A stretch of DNA of 64,000 bases, from assembly GCA_038326325.1 (NCBI GenBank), contig JBBQJW010000001.1, positions 124,001 through 188,000 on the forward strand, written 5' to 3'. Shown here piece after piece: positions 44,580 through 53,830 of the stretch. Below the pieces are notes generated by a model. The model made no database searches. It worked only from the letters and a program-made list of their open reading frames with translations, and was not told the DNA's origin. Each line of letters starts with the position of its first letter. Position 1 is the stretch's first letter. The DNA is from UBA10324 sp038326325. GTDB taxonomy: Bacteria > Bacteroidota > Bacteroidia > Chitinophagales > UBA10324. A program made the position numbers and the translations under genes.

Positions 44580-45926
44580 ATGAGCAAGAAGTTAATGATA
44601 TGGTTAGGAGTTGCAGTTGGTGTGTTACTCATGTTTGTTATTGTCGGAAAAAAAGCCGGATGGATTTCATCTGATAACTCTGAAAAAGTTGCTGCCGAAA
44701 AAGTAAGCAAGCGCGACATCGTGGAGAAAGTTTCTGCATCCGGAAAAATTTATCCTGTAACAGAAGTAAAAATCAGTCCGGATGTTTCGGGTGAAATTGT
44801 GGAGTTGCCGATTGAAGAAGGCGACAGTGTAGTGCAAGGACAGTTACTCGCCAAAATCAAACCTGATATTTATATCGCTCAGGTGGATCGTTCAGTTGCT
44901 TCAGTAAATAATGCAAAAGCAAATGAATTGAATGCCGAATCGCAACTCACTCAAATTGTAGTTCAGTTTGAAAAAGCAGAAAAAGATTACAAGCGCAATA
45001 AAGATTTGTTCGATAAAAAAGTTATCAGCCAATCGGAATTTGATGTGTATGATGCAACTTATAAATCCGCTAAAGCAAATAAAGACGGAACACAACAAGC
45101 AGTTGATGCTGCAAAGTTTATGGTGAATAGTGCGCAAGCATCATTGAAGGAAGCGAACGACCAGTTAAATAAAACTTCCATCTACGCACCTATGAGTGGT
45201 ATTGTAACAGGATTGAATGTAGAGAAAGGCGAGCGTGTTGTTGGAACATCTCAAATGGCGGGAACAGAAATTATGCGTGTTGCAAATTTATTTGCCATGG
45301 AAGCGCGTGTTGATGTGAGCGAAAATGATGTGCTGAAAGTTTCAGTTGGCGACACTGCAGAGATTGAAGTGGATGCCTATCCCGATAAAGTTTTTAAAGG
45401 TGTTGTATATCAGGTGGCGAACTCTGCCAACTCAGGAAACAGCTTAGTGAGCACAGAGACAGTAACCAATTTCACCGTGAAAATATTATTGGATCAGAAT
45501 TCTTTCGTTGATATGATTGATGTGAAACATAAAAAATTTCCATTTCTTCCCGGCATGACTGCTTCGGTAAATATTTTAACCAATCATGTGTATGGTGTAA
45601 CAGTTGTTCCCATTCAGGCAGTAACAACTCGCGAAGACAGCGCTTCTAAATCCGGTACAGAGAAGAAAAAGACCACGAAAGAAAAACTGAAGGAAATTGT
45701 TTTTGTGCTGAATAATGGTGAAGCAATAAAAACAGTTGTAACCACAGGCATTCAGGATGATGAATACATTGAAGTAAAAACCGGACTGAAGGGCGACGAA
45801 GAAATTATCACTGCACCTTACAGCGCCATCTCGCGCCGCCTCAAAGACAAAATGAAAGTGAAGAAGGTGGACAAGAAAGAATTATACAGCGATAAAAAAG
45901 TTGACAGCCAATCGTCGGACAACTAA
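44580..45926 (+). CDS. HlyD/MacA-type periplasmic adaptor
   Basis: Membrane-fusion adaptor linking an inner-membrane pump to TolC. Membrane anchor at about 5-23 (MIWLGVAVGVLLMFVIV), split biotinyl-lipoyl domain (GEIVELPIEEGDSVVQGQLLAKI, NKTSIYAPMSGIVTGLNVEKGE), a coiled coil between them (about 95-195) and a beta-barrel and membrane-proximal part. The MacA-type context normally includes a MacB ABC transporter, but the next gene is unrelated, so the inner-membrane partner is missing here. The C-terminus is Lys/Asp/Ser-rich. Confidence 0.9.
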   Translation: MSKKLMIWLGVAVGVLLMFVIVGKKAGWISSDNSEKVAAEKVSKRDIVEKVSASGKIYPVTEVKISPDVSGEIVELPIEEGDSVVQGQLLAKIKPDIYIAQVDRSVASVNNAKANELNAESQLTQIVVQFEKAEKDYKRNKDLFDKKVISQSEFDVYDATYKSAKANKDGTQQAVDAAKFMVNSAQASLKEANDQLNKTSIYAPMSGIVTGLNVEKGERVVGTSQMAGTEIMRVANLFAMEARVDVSENDVLKVSVGDTAEIEVDAYPDKVFKGVVYQVANSANSGNSLVSTETVTNFTVKILLDQNSFVDMIDVKHKKFPFLPGMTASVNILTNHVYGVTVVPIQAVTTREDSASKSGTEKKKTTKEKLKEIVFVLNNGEAIKTVVTTGIQDDEYIEVKTGLKGDEEIITAPYSAISRRLKDKMKVKKVDKKELYSDKKVDSQSSDN

Positions 45927-46060
45927 TAGCCGCAATTGTTGTTGAGTGTTACAGTTTTGTTTGCAAATTATTGCTGCTTGCGGGATATGCTGCTGATGCA
46001 TAAATTGCTATTGCGTGTTACTTTAATAATGCTATTTTTATTATTGCATATAACTCCCGC

Positions 46061-47443
46061 ATGAAAAAAGAGTCCTTCCAAAAAAAGTTAGCTGCTTATG
46101 TAACAATAGCAAGTGCTTACCTCGCTGCTCATCCTGTGGAAGCAAATGCGCAGATTATGTACACTGATGTATCACCTAACCTTGTAATTGACAATTCATA
46201 TTTCAATTTAGATTTGAATAATGATGGAGTTATGGATGTACAGTTACAAAATTCTCATTATGATAATGTTGTTTTGGCAAGTGATTGCTCACCATGTAGT
46301 GGAACTTTTCATTTAATGAGAAAAGCAAATTTATCTTTAAATGATGCGCAGATAATGGAAACAGTTTTTTATGGATATAATCCCATTGAGCCATTAAATG
46401 CAGGAGATACAATAAAGGCAGCTAATATTTGGGGGGATGGAAATGCTTTCTCGCCTGGGGCTAACTTAGATAATTTTTATAGTGAAGGATATTGGACTTG
46501 TGTTAGCTCTGGTAATTTTACCCAAGTTGGGTATGGGGTAATGAGTGGTGGTACTGAAAAATTTCTTGGATTCAAGATAAATACTAATGGTAATAATTAT
46601 TATGGATGGGCTCGAATTGAACTGCAAGATAATGATAATATTATTTTGAAAGATTATGCCATTAATTCAATCCCTGATTCACTAATCATTGCAGGAGATA
46701 CGGGGTCTTTATGTAACGCGAATAATTTTAGCACCATACCAAATGGACTTTATTTGATGTGTAACGGTACTTCAGTTGATGTTAATTTAAACAATGCAGG
46801 TAATCAAAATATTCAATGGTTAAAAAGGGGGAATTGGCTTGTTGGTGAAACTGATTCAACCTACACAATTAATCAATCTGGTGATTACCAGGTTTTGCTT
46901 GCTGACAGCGATTGCGCAGTGGTATTAAATGCCATTCAAATACAGAATGTTTATTTTTCTGTGACTCCGCTTTGTTCAAAAAATGAAACCTGTTGGCAAT
47001 CAAATGGTGAGATAATGGTTAATGTCATTGGTAACTCATCAGGTTATTCTTATCTGTGGAGTAATGGAGATACAACTCAAAATATAATAAACCTCTCTGC
47101 AGGAGTTTATCAATTAACTGTTACATCTTCCGATTGCCAGATTGTACATACAATTCAAACATCCATTTTCAATAATACAATTGATTGTGTTGGTATTAAT
47201 GAAGTTGAATCTCCTCCTTTTCAGTTTAGTGTAACAGATAAAAAAATCTTCTTTCAATTTCCTGATAACTCATTCCTTAACTCCCAACTCGAAATCATCA
47301 ACGAGTTAGGTCAGCAAGTGCGAACTGTAACTGTTACAACACTCACTCAAGCTGAAGACCTGAGTGCATTACCCGCAGGTATTTATTTTTACTACATCCG
47401 CAGCAAGCAAAAAAGCTATAGCGGCAAATTCATTATTGAATAA
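46061..47443 (+). CDS. T9SS-exported protein of unknown function
   Basis: Secreted protein: signal region to about residue 31 (VEANAQ), a calcium-binding-like DLNNDGVMDVQ near 50, an Ig-like module, one SprB-like repeat (SYLWSNGDTTQNIINLSAGVYQLTV, about 330-355) and a T9SS sorting domain ending SGKFIIE. No enzymatic motif is seen. It lies between the efflux pair and an orphan LytTR regulator. Confidence 0.75.
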   Translation: MKKESFQKKLAAYVTIASAYLAAHPVEANAQIMYTDVSPNLVIDNSYFNLDLNNDGVMDVQLQNSHYDNVVLASDCSPCSGTFHLMRKANLSLNDAQIMETVFYGYNPIEPLNAGDTIKAANIWGDGNAFSPGANLDNFYSEGYWTCVSSGNFTQVGYGVMSGGTEKFLGFKINTNGNNYYGWARIELQDNDNIILKDYAINSIPDSLIIAGDTGSLCNANNFSTIPNGLYLMCNGTSVDVNLNNAGNQNIQWLKRGNWLVGETDSTYTINQSGDYQVLLADSDCAVVLNAIQIQNVYFSVTPLCSKNETCWQSNGEIMVNVIGNSSGYSYLWSNGDTTQNIINLSAGVYQLTVTSSDCQIVHTIQTSIFNNTIDCVGINEVESPPFQFSVTDKKIFFQFPDNSFLNSQLEIINELGQQVRTVTVTTLTQAEDLSALPAGIYFYYIRSKQKSYSGKFIIE

Positions 47444-47530
47444 TACTACCAACTGTGTTATTGTCAGCATAAAGCAATATAACCCCGGCGCGGGCGTTAA
47501 GCCATGCGCAGTTGTGTAAACTTGCTTTGT

Positions 47531-47926
47531 ATGCTCACCGTTATAAATATTGAACTTGAAGCCGACAACGGTATGCGCTGGATAACCGTACACGATGTGG
47601 TGCGTGTGGAAGCCGACGATAAAAAAGTAAAAATTTTTTTAACAGGCGGCTCCATAGCAACTGACACTAAACTGTTACAGTATTACGAACTCCTGCTTTG
47701 CCACCTCCACTTTACGCGCGTGCATCGCTCGCATATTGTAAACCTGGAACATGTTGGCTCGTTAACTAACGATAATATTATTATTATGAAAACAGGTTTG
47801 CCTGTGCCGTTAGCGAAAAACCGAAGAGCAGAATTACTGCTGCGCAAAAAGGAGTACACCCTACAACCACCTGTAAATGATATAATCGAAAAGGTGGTAA
47901 GACCTAAAAGAATAAAACCTGCATGA
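47531..47926 (+). CDS. LytTR DNA-binding domain protein, no receiver domain
   Basis: Stand-alone LytTR domain: WITVHDVVRVEADDKKVKIFL, then LHFTRVHRSHIVNLEHV and NDNIIIMKTGLPVPLAKNRR, about 85 residues covering the ten-stranded DNA-binding fold, with a Pro/Lys-rich tail. There is no response-receiver domain and no kinase gene beside it, so its input is unknown. Start uncertain: ATG 47531 (MLTVINIELEADNG) is preferred; the frame also allows ATG 47504. Confidence 0.8.
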   Translation: MLTVINIELEADNGMRWITVHDVVRVEADDKKVKIFLTGGSIATDTKLLQYYELLLCHLHFTRVHRSHIVNLEHVGSLTNDNIIIMKTGLPVPLAKNRRAELLLRKKEYTLQPPVNDIIEKVVRPKRIKPA

Positions 47927-47960
47927 GGGTTTAGTGCGGGGCAGGTTATATTTGTGAAGG

Positions 47961-50453
47961 ATGAAAGTTGTAATTTTATCAAACAGTAATTTTAGTTTAC
48001 TTGCAAATACAATAAGAATATTGCAGAGTAAGTTAGCAAGAATTGAAAGCTGTTACACTTTTTTTAATCGTAGAAAATATTTTATTCTTTTTGTTTTTTA
48101 CTTGTGCTCTCTACTTTTAAACAATTCTATTTGCAAAGCAAATATTTACTATGTCACAAACGACAGCACTACTGGTGGGGTAGAATTTATAAATGCAATA
48201 AACCAGGCAAATACACATTTTTCAAAGGATTCAATTTATTTTAATATTCCGGGAGGAGGACCTTTTAATCTGATCATCTCCACAAGTATTCCTGATATTA
48301 CTGATGATTTGCTGATTGATGGTTTCAGTCAATCAGGAAATGATACAAGCAACTGGTTGATTCGAATCTTTTTTCCTTACACTCTTAACATAAAATGGAA
48401 TTGTGAAATAAGAGGAATGAGATTCATTGCTCAAGCATCAATAAGTCATACTACGATACAGATTAAAAATAGAAATTCTGGCAATACTTACTTTCCATAT
48501 GACAGTGTGGTCATTTGCAAAAACTTTTTTGAACAGCATAACCTGGTCGAGCGCGAATACCTAACTAGCATTCCATCGGGCTCTGCATTTATCCGGCTCG
48601 TGAGAATTGAAGAGAACAAAACGGAGGGTTCAGGATTTAGTATTTGGATGAATCATTACACTAATCTTGGTATTGATACCTTGTATGTGCGCAACAATTT
48701 CTTTAATCCCGGAGGGATAAGTGTCGATGGTCAGGATTCTTCAGATATTCAGGCTGTTTATATAATGAACAACCAGTTTAATAATTGTGCTTTCAGGGTC
48801 GAAGGAACGCACCATCATGTATTTATTGAAAACAACAATGTTATATACAACAATCCAATTAATGTTTATCTTGCAACAGACAGCGCAATGATATCGGGCA
48901 ACGATTTTAGCGGGGGATGCTATTTAAATATGGATAATCAGAGCACTGGCGAAAGGTCATGGATATTTGTTCACAACAACACTTTTCACGATAACAACTT
49001 ATTTGGAATAAACATGTCAACCTACGATGGTGTTATTTCTCCTGATTATCTTCACCAGCTTTCAATCCGGAATAATAACTTTATTAATAACCCTGGAATC
49101 TATATTCTGGCAAATGGTCTCACTCATTGTTTCATTTGCAACAACACATTTACCTGCGATACTTCAAGTCATTTCGCTTCATTGATAATCATTGATAAAT
49201 TCGGAAACCAGAGCAACCTTCTTGATTCAATTGTTATAGGTCATAATTATATGGATGGTGGCGGAATTGAATTCAGCCATTTTGGTTTGCAAAGTTCAAC
49301 AACGGTCAGGAAGATACATTTCTTAAATAACACCATTCTCAATTGTGTTATTTCTCCTGCAATTGATTATGAGTTTTCGCAGGGAACAATTTTCGATTTG
49401 TATATTGATTCAAATCAAATTTCAAATAGCTATCTCGGGATTCAAATTTACGAAAACCAAAATAATTTTTCATGTAAGATTCAAAGAGCAAGTATTCAGA
49501 ATAATGAAATTGAAAATTGCGCAACTGATGGTATCTTCATTGTGAATGCAGGGTATGCTGATGGAAATACCAACCTCCTTGATTTTAAAATTAAGAATAA
49601 TGCGATAACAAACAATTTTGGAAATGGAATTGAATTAATTACAAAGTATACCGGCAATCCTTATCATTCATCAATCAAGAACTTTGTCATAAGCACAAAC
49701 ACTATTTCCGGAAATTCCTGGAATGGAATTTCATTTACTGATTATGGTACCGATGTTTCCGGTTTTGAAAACTCTGTAATCGAAAACCTCAATTACTCCC
49801 AAAACAGTATTCATTCAAACGGGCTTAAAGGAATTGAAATCATTAACGATGGTGACCCGGATCAATTAGTGTCCCCCATTTTTTATTATCCTACTCTTAC
49901 TTCTGCTATTGATTCAGTTGACAGTCTTTTTATTTCAGGAACATTAAATGCTGAAGCCAACACTCCTTACAGAATTGAGTTCTTCAGAAACAGCGAAAAA
50001 GATTCAAGTGGTTGGGGTGAAGGGGAAACTTATTTAAGTTCTTTTGATATTCAAACTGACGCTAATGGATTTTCTTCTTTCACATTTCCGGTCTCATATA
50101 TTCACGACAGCAGTTTTTTTTCCTCCACAGCAACAAACTTGAATACCAATAATACTTCGGTATTTTCAAACAATATTTCCCTGACCGATATTGATACTTC
50201 TGTAACACCCATTCCGATTCTATACTTATTTCCGAACCCGGTAAATTCCTTTTGTTCAATTAACCTTTCATCTTTTGGAATAGTAAAAAATTGGTCTGCC
50301 TATTCGATTGATGGGAAACTGATAAATATTCCTCATCAGTCAGATCTAAATAATCTCACTCTTAATTTTTCAGATTTTCCTGCCGGGGCTTACCTATTGG
50401 TTTTGTATCGAGAAAACAATACAACTGTTACAGTTAAGATTATTAAACAATAA
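47961..50453 (+). CDS. Right-handed parallel beta-helix secreted protein, T9SS
   Basis: 830-residue secreted protein. An unusually long N-terminus (about 50 residues) precedes a signal segment (YFILFVFYLCSLLLNN) ending near CKA. A long run of beta-helix turns follows with many IxxNxF/IxxNxI strands and N-rich ladders (about 150-640), as in pectate-lyase-like or polysaccharide-binding proteins, then a T9SS sorting domain (LYLFPNPVNSF to KIIKQ). No lyase catalytic residues are recognisable. TGTWACA motifs are absent from 48051 to 50201. Confidence 0.8.
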   Translation: MKVVILSNSNFSLLANTIRILQSKLARIESCYTFFNRRKYFILFVFYLCSLLLNNSICKANIYYVTNDSTTGGVEFINAINQANTHFSKDSIYFNIPGGGPFNLIISTSIPDITDDLLIDGFSQSGNDTSNWLIRIFFPYTLNIKWNCEIRGMRFIAQASISHTTIQIKNRNSGNTYFPYDSVVICKNFFEQHNLVEREYLTSIPSGSAFIRLVRIEENKTEGSGFSIWMNHYTNLGIDTLYVRNNFFNPGGISVDGQDSSDIQAVYIMNNQFNNCAFRVEGTHHHVFIENNNVIYNNPINVYLATDSAMISGNDFSGGCYLNMDNQSTGERSWIFVHNNTFHDNNLFGINMSTYDGVISPDYLHQLSIRNNNFINNPGIYILANGLTHCFICNNTFTCDTSSHFASLIIIDKFGNQSNLLDSIVIGHNYMDGGGIEFSHFGLQSSTTVRKIHFLNNTILNCVISPAIDYEFSQGTIFDLYIDSNQISNSYLGIQIYENQNNFSCKIQRASIQNNEIENCATDGIFIVNAGYADGNTNLLDFKIKNNAITNNFGNGIELITKYTGNPYHSSIKNFVISTNTISGNSWNGISFTDYGTDVSGFENSVIENLNYSQNSIHSNGLKGIEIINDGDPDQLVSPIFYYPTLTSAIDSVDSLFISGTLNAEANTPYRIEFFRNSEKDSSGWGEGETYLSSFDIQTDANGFSSFTFPVSYIHDSSFFSSTATNLNTNNTSVFSNNISLTDIDTSVTPIPILYLFPNPVNSFCSINLSSFGIVKNWSAYSIDGKLINIPHQSDLNNLTLNFSDFPAGAYLLVLYRENNTTVTVKIIKQ

Positions 50454-50778
50454 AAAAATCAAACCACTATCTCGGTTTAATATTCTGCTCAATTTTCCCT
50501 TTGAATCAGATAACCTGTAAAGTCCTGAAATAAGTTAAGGGAGTTTTTTTCATAATGAGAAAATGACATATAGGTATTGAAGAAAGAAATAACATCTGTT
50601 TAAATTCAGCTTCTTTCCGTTTTCCTCTACTCCCGTTTCAGGTCTGTTCACTCCTGTTACAGTACTGTTCACTCCAAAAATTTGCAAAGGGCTGCTTCAC
50701 CATTATATGTTCGGTGCAGTTAGTTCTTTGGAAATCTGAAACTGCAATGTGCGAAGCCAGGCAAGAGGTCGCAAATAG
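50454..50778. other. Non-coding spacer before the 42-bp repeat array
   Basis: About 325 bp with no convincing reading frame or hairpin on either strand. It holds one TGTTACAG copy between direct repeats (50644-50675), and a stretch (50710-50778) with GTTCGG and TTCGCACATTG-like words echoing the following repeats. Confidence 0.5.
50644..50675. repeat. 21-bp-spaced direct repeat enclosing TGTTACAG
   Basis: CTGTTCACTCC occurs at 50644-50654 and 50665-50675; the 10 bp between begin with TGTTACAG. Confidence 0.8.
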
Positions 50779-51053
50779 CTTAACATAATTATGCGAACCG
50801 ACGCTGAGTGTTCAAAGTCGCTCAACATAATTATGCGAACCGACCCTGAACAATAAAAGCCACTCAACATAATTATGCGAACCGACTCTGAACAATAAAA
50901 GCCACTCAACATAATTATGCGAACCGATGCTGAACAGTAAAAGGTGCTCAACAGAATTATGCGAACCGACCCCGAACAGTAAAAGCCACTCAACATAATT
51001 ATGCGAACCGACCCTGAACAGTAAAAACCGCTCAACATAATTATGCGAATCGG
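50779..51053. repeat. Array of seven 42-bp repeats with dif-like cores
   Basis: Units begin at 50779, 50821, 50863, 50905, 50947, 50989 and 51031, exactly 42 bp apart (about four helical turns). Each has a well-kept 22-bp core with centre ATAA|TTAT and a looser 20-bp remainder containing CTGAACA(A/G)TAAAA. Read on the minus strand the core is CGGTTCGCATAA then TTATGTTGAG, close to the XerC and XerD arms of E. coli dif but without its 6-bp central region. The last unit keeps only the core. No spacers of the CRISPR kind. Confidence 0.9.
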
Positions 51054-51126
51054 TTTCAGCCTTTCCTTTTCATTTCACTCATCAACAGAAATCAATTATT
51101 CATAAACAAACAAAACCTTTTCACCC

Positions 51127-52098
51127 ATGCCTATCTCCATGATCAATCTCGAAACCTATTTCAAAAATTGTTTTGAAACCAGCCGCCTTGTTGACCTTGA
51201 TGTACACAAGTTTGCCGAAGACCACCTCGGCCGCATGACTGCCAACAACCCCGGTGCCATTTATAATTCGAACATCACGGCTACGACTACTATGGTCACC
51301 GATTTTTTCACTGCGCTCTCGGGCAAGGATACCGGGCTGAGTGTGCAGCAGGGAAAAACCATAGTGATGAATCAGAAGATGGCCGATTTTAAAAATGCCA
51401 TGCAGGATATAGAGCCGTTCATCAAGTACACCTACCGCACCGCCCCCGGCACTTACGAAGAATTTTTTCCGCAGGGATTAACAGAGTACGGTGCCGCCAA
51501 TCTAAGTAATGTGGAGCTGCTGATGAACCGCATGGTGGATAGGCTTACTGCGCATGTGGCTGAAATGCTGGCGGCCAATGTTACACTTTTCACAAACCTG
51601 CACACGGGCTTTACCGATGCCCGCGACGAACAGGTGCTGCAGTTCGGCACCGTGGAAGGCGCCAACACTTTAAAGCAAACCACCCGCAGCGCGCTGGTGT
51701 TACAGTTGATGAAAAATCTGTTGCTCATTGCCTCCAACAACATTGGCCACACTGAACGGATGAACGATTATTTCGACCAGAGCATTATCCGCAATGCCAC
51801 CGGCGGCGGCAACGATGCCACTGTTACAGGTGAAGTGGCTGCAAGCGCAACCGTGAATATTGAAAGCGCGGGCATCACCGACACTACTACTTTCCGGTTA
51901 AAGAATACGGGAACCGTGCGGCTCCTTTTCTGTCTTGCAGCTGATGAAACCATTGCCTGCACAGGGGGAATCACCTTGCATCCGGGCGAAGAAGTAACTG
52001 TAACAGCGAGTATGCTGGGCACAGCAGGCAATCATTTTCTGAATGTAACAAATCCTGATGCCACTGTAAACGGGTTGTGGGAAGCAGAGATATTGTAA
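51127..52098 (+). CDS. Unrecognised two-domain protein
   Basis: 323-residue protein of unknown family. Residues about 1-230 are helical with no signal peptide (NLETYFKNCFETSRLVDLDVH, KFAEDHLGRM, NVELLMNRMVDRLTAHVAEML, SNNIGHTERMNDYFDQSI). After a glycine hinge (GGGN), about 235-323 form a beta-rich domain (VNIESAGITDTTTFRLKNTG, LHPGEEVTVTASML, NVTNPDATVNGLWEAEIL). Its GC content is visibly higher than its neighbours and codons are C-rich, suggesting acquisition or distinct expression. It directly follows the 42-bp repeat array and ends before a hairpin. Confidence 0.8.
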   Translation: MPISMINLETYFKNCFETSRLVDLDVHKFAEDHLGRMTANNPGAIYNSNITATTTMVTDFFTALSGKDTGLSVQQGKTIVMNQKMADFKNAMQDIEPFIKYTYRTAPGTYEEFFPQGLTEYGAANLSNVELLMNRMVDRLTAHVAEMLAANVTLFTNLHTGFTDARDEQVLQFGTVEGANTLKQTTRSALVLQLMKNLLLIASNNIGHTERMNDYFDQSIIRNATGGGNDATVTGEVAASATVNIESAGITDTTTFRLKNTGTVRLLFCLAADETIACTGGITLHPGEEVTVTASMLGTAGNHFLNVTNPDATVNGLWEAEIL

Positions 52099-52139
52099 GT
52101 GAATGAAAAACTAAAATTGAAAAATGAAAAGTAATTGCG

Positions 52140-52173
52140 AAAAGCTCCGGCGATAATTTCGGCGGGGCTTTTT
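52140..52173 (+). terminator. Intrinsic terminator after the two-domain gene
   Basis: Stem AAAAGCTCCG (52140-52149) with CGGGGCTTTT (52163-52172), one G-T wobble, followed by more T. It closes 51127-52098 upstream of the next plus-strand gene. Confidence 0.7.
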
Positions 52174-52230
52174 GTTTTGAAAACACTATTTTGTGCTGTA
52201 GAATTTTTTCACCTTAAATCATTCACTGAA

Positions 52231-53829
52231 ATGAAAACACTATTGGCTTCCGTTACATTTATCTGCATGGTTACCGCATGTTCGGCACAGACAATTAAGT
52301 TTCAGAAATTTTACAGTGTGAATGATACGGTCAATTTTTCCAATGCCATGACTATAACGGCTGATGGCGGATATGCCATTACAGGATACACTTATGGACC
52401 AAATTATTCTTTTGCGCCCTTCGTTTTCAAAACCGATGACCATGGCAATGTTGACTGGGTGAAAAAATTCAGTTTCCCGTATGGAGGTTATCTAACAGGA
52501 ATTAAAAATACGAGCGATGGTAACCTGATGATTGATGGGTTTAAATATGCCAACGATACTCTGACAGCCGGAAATCTTTTTCTCACTAAGCTGGAGAACG
52601 GAGGCAATATTCTGTTCTTTAAAGAGCAAAGCTTTACAGGTAATTATTCATCGTATGGCGGGACATCGCGGATAAAGGAATTATCTGATTCGGGAGTTAT
52701 AATTTGTAACCAGGTTTACAATAATTTCTTCTACACCAGTTATGTAAATATTTCTAAAGCCGATAAAAATGGAGTTGTGCAGTGGAGCACCTTTGTTGAC
52801 AGCTCTTCAAAAATGGAAGCGCTGGATATGGTTCTGCCGGAAAGCAAGTATGGAATTACCTTTTCAATTGCATGCGATGATGTTCAAAGTTTTGTTTGCC
52901 ATCTCGATAATGATGGTAACCCCATTTGGTCGAAACGATACAAAACATCATTAGCCGACTCAACATATGACACTGGCTTTTCAGGTATTTCGCTTTGTAA
53001 AACAACTGATAACGGATACGGCATTTGTGGTGTGCATTATAATTATGATTCAACTTTTAATCCTTTATATAAATTATTTGTCATGAAGCTTGACAGCAAC
53101 GGTATTATTGAATGGAAAAAGGAATATCCTGATTTAGATGCCGAATCTTATAGCGCACGAATCGTTTCAACCTATGACAGTGGTTTCGTTATAGCCGACT
53201 GGACGGGTGGATTTGTTTATATGCTGAAGATTACTTCAACGGGTGATGTAGTATGGACACGGAAATTTAATGCACTGAAGCATTACATTGCTGTTCAGTC
53301 ACTGGTGCAAACTACTGATTCGGGATTCGCGTTTGCAGGCTATTCGCAGGATACTTTAGGTCATGCAAGGATTTTTTTAGTAAAGACTGATAAGAACGGA
53401 ATAGCAGATTGCAAGCAAACCAACTTGACGGTTACACCTGTTGATCTTATTGTTTACCCCTCTGATTCAGTCACACAGATTCCGGCAAGTGTTACAGAAG
53501 TAAATGTTTCTCCGGAATTGTTCAATGGCTCCATTACCGTTCAAAATGCCTGCTGGGCAACCAGTATCACCGATGCCGGCGAAGCTGTGGATGCTGTTAC
53601 ACTTTATCCGAACCCTGCCGGAGATGAGCTGACTGTTACACCCGGAACTGTTTCCATCCGCTCGGTTGAAATTATTGATGCACTTGGTAAGCGGGTCATG
53701 CTCTCAGAAGTAAAAAACGATGCTGACGAAATTCACCTGAATACTTATTCGCTTGCACCCGGCATGTACTTTTTGGTTGCCCGCCTCCAAAACAATAAAG
53801 TTGTGGTCAATCGTTTTGTGAAGCAATAA
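52231..53829 (+). CDS. T9SS-exported protein with WD/kelch-like repeats
   Basis: Secreted protein starting at ATG 52231 (MKTLLASVTFICMVTACSAQ, signal peptide); the frame is open upstream to 52135, but that part contains the terminator. Repeated blocks of about 55 residues, such as TADGGYAITGYTYG, TTDNGYGICGVHYN, TYDSGFVIADWTGG and TTDSGFAFAGYSQD, suggest a beta-propeller. A T9SS sorting domain (LYPNPAGDELTV to VNRFVKQ) ends it. Function unknown. Its stop lies one base from the convergent methyltransferase stop, leaving no room for a terminator. Confidence 0.8.
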   Translation: MKTLLASVTFICMVTACSAQTIKFQKFYSVNDTVNFSNAMTITADGGYAITGYTYGPNYSFAPFVFKTDDHGNVDWVKKFSFPYGGYLTGIKNTSDGNLMIDGFKYANDTLTAGNLFLTKLENGGNILFFKEQSFTGNYSSYGGTSRIKELSDSGVIICNQVYNNFFYTSYVNISKADKNGVVQWSTFVDSSSKMEALDMVLPESKYGITFSIACDDVQSFVCHLDNDGNPIWSKRYKTSLADSTYDTGFSGISLCKTTDNGYGICGVHYNYDSTFNPLYKLFVMKLDSNGIIEWKKEYPDLDAESYSARIVSTYDSGFVIADWTGGFVYMLKITSTGDVVWTRKFNALKHYIAVQSLVQTTDSGFAFAGYSQDTLGHARIFLVKTDKNGIADCKQTNLTVTPVDLIVYPSDSVTQIPASVTEVNVSPELFNGSITVQNACWATSITDAGEAVDAVTLYPNPAGDELTVTPGTVSIRSVEIIDALGKRVMLSEVKNDADEIHLNTYSLAPGMYFLVARLQNNKVVVNRFVKQ

Positions 53830-53830
53830 A

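Noticed and set aside
45927..46060. Remnant of a MacB-type pump gene after the adaptor
   Set aside because: The 134-bp gap has stops in all frames and no recognisable ABC motif.
50703..51038. Minus-strand open frame of 111 codons with 14-residue repeats (FYCSGSVRII type)
   Set aside because: The frame exists because the 42-bp DNA repeat is a multiple of three and lacks stops in that frame; composition is not protein-like, and the repeats are better explained as DNA sites.
50779..51053. CRISPR array
   Set aside because: The 20-bp parts between cores are similar to one another rather than unique spacers, the core is palindromic only at its centre, and no cas gene is present.
52135..52230. N-terminal extension of the T9SS protein at 52231
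   Set aside because: It contains the intrinsic terminator of the preceding gene, and the ATG at 52231 begins a proper signal peptide.
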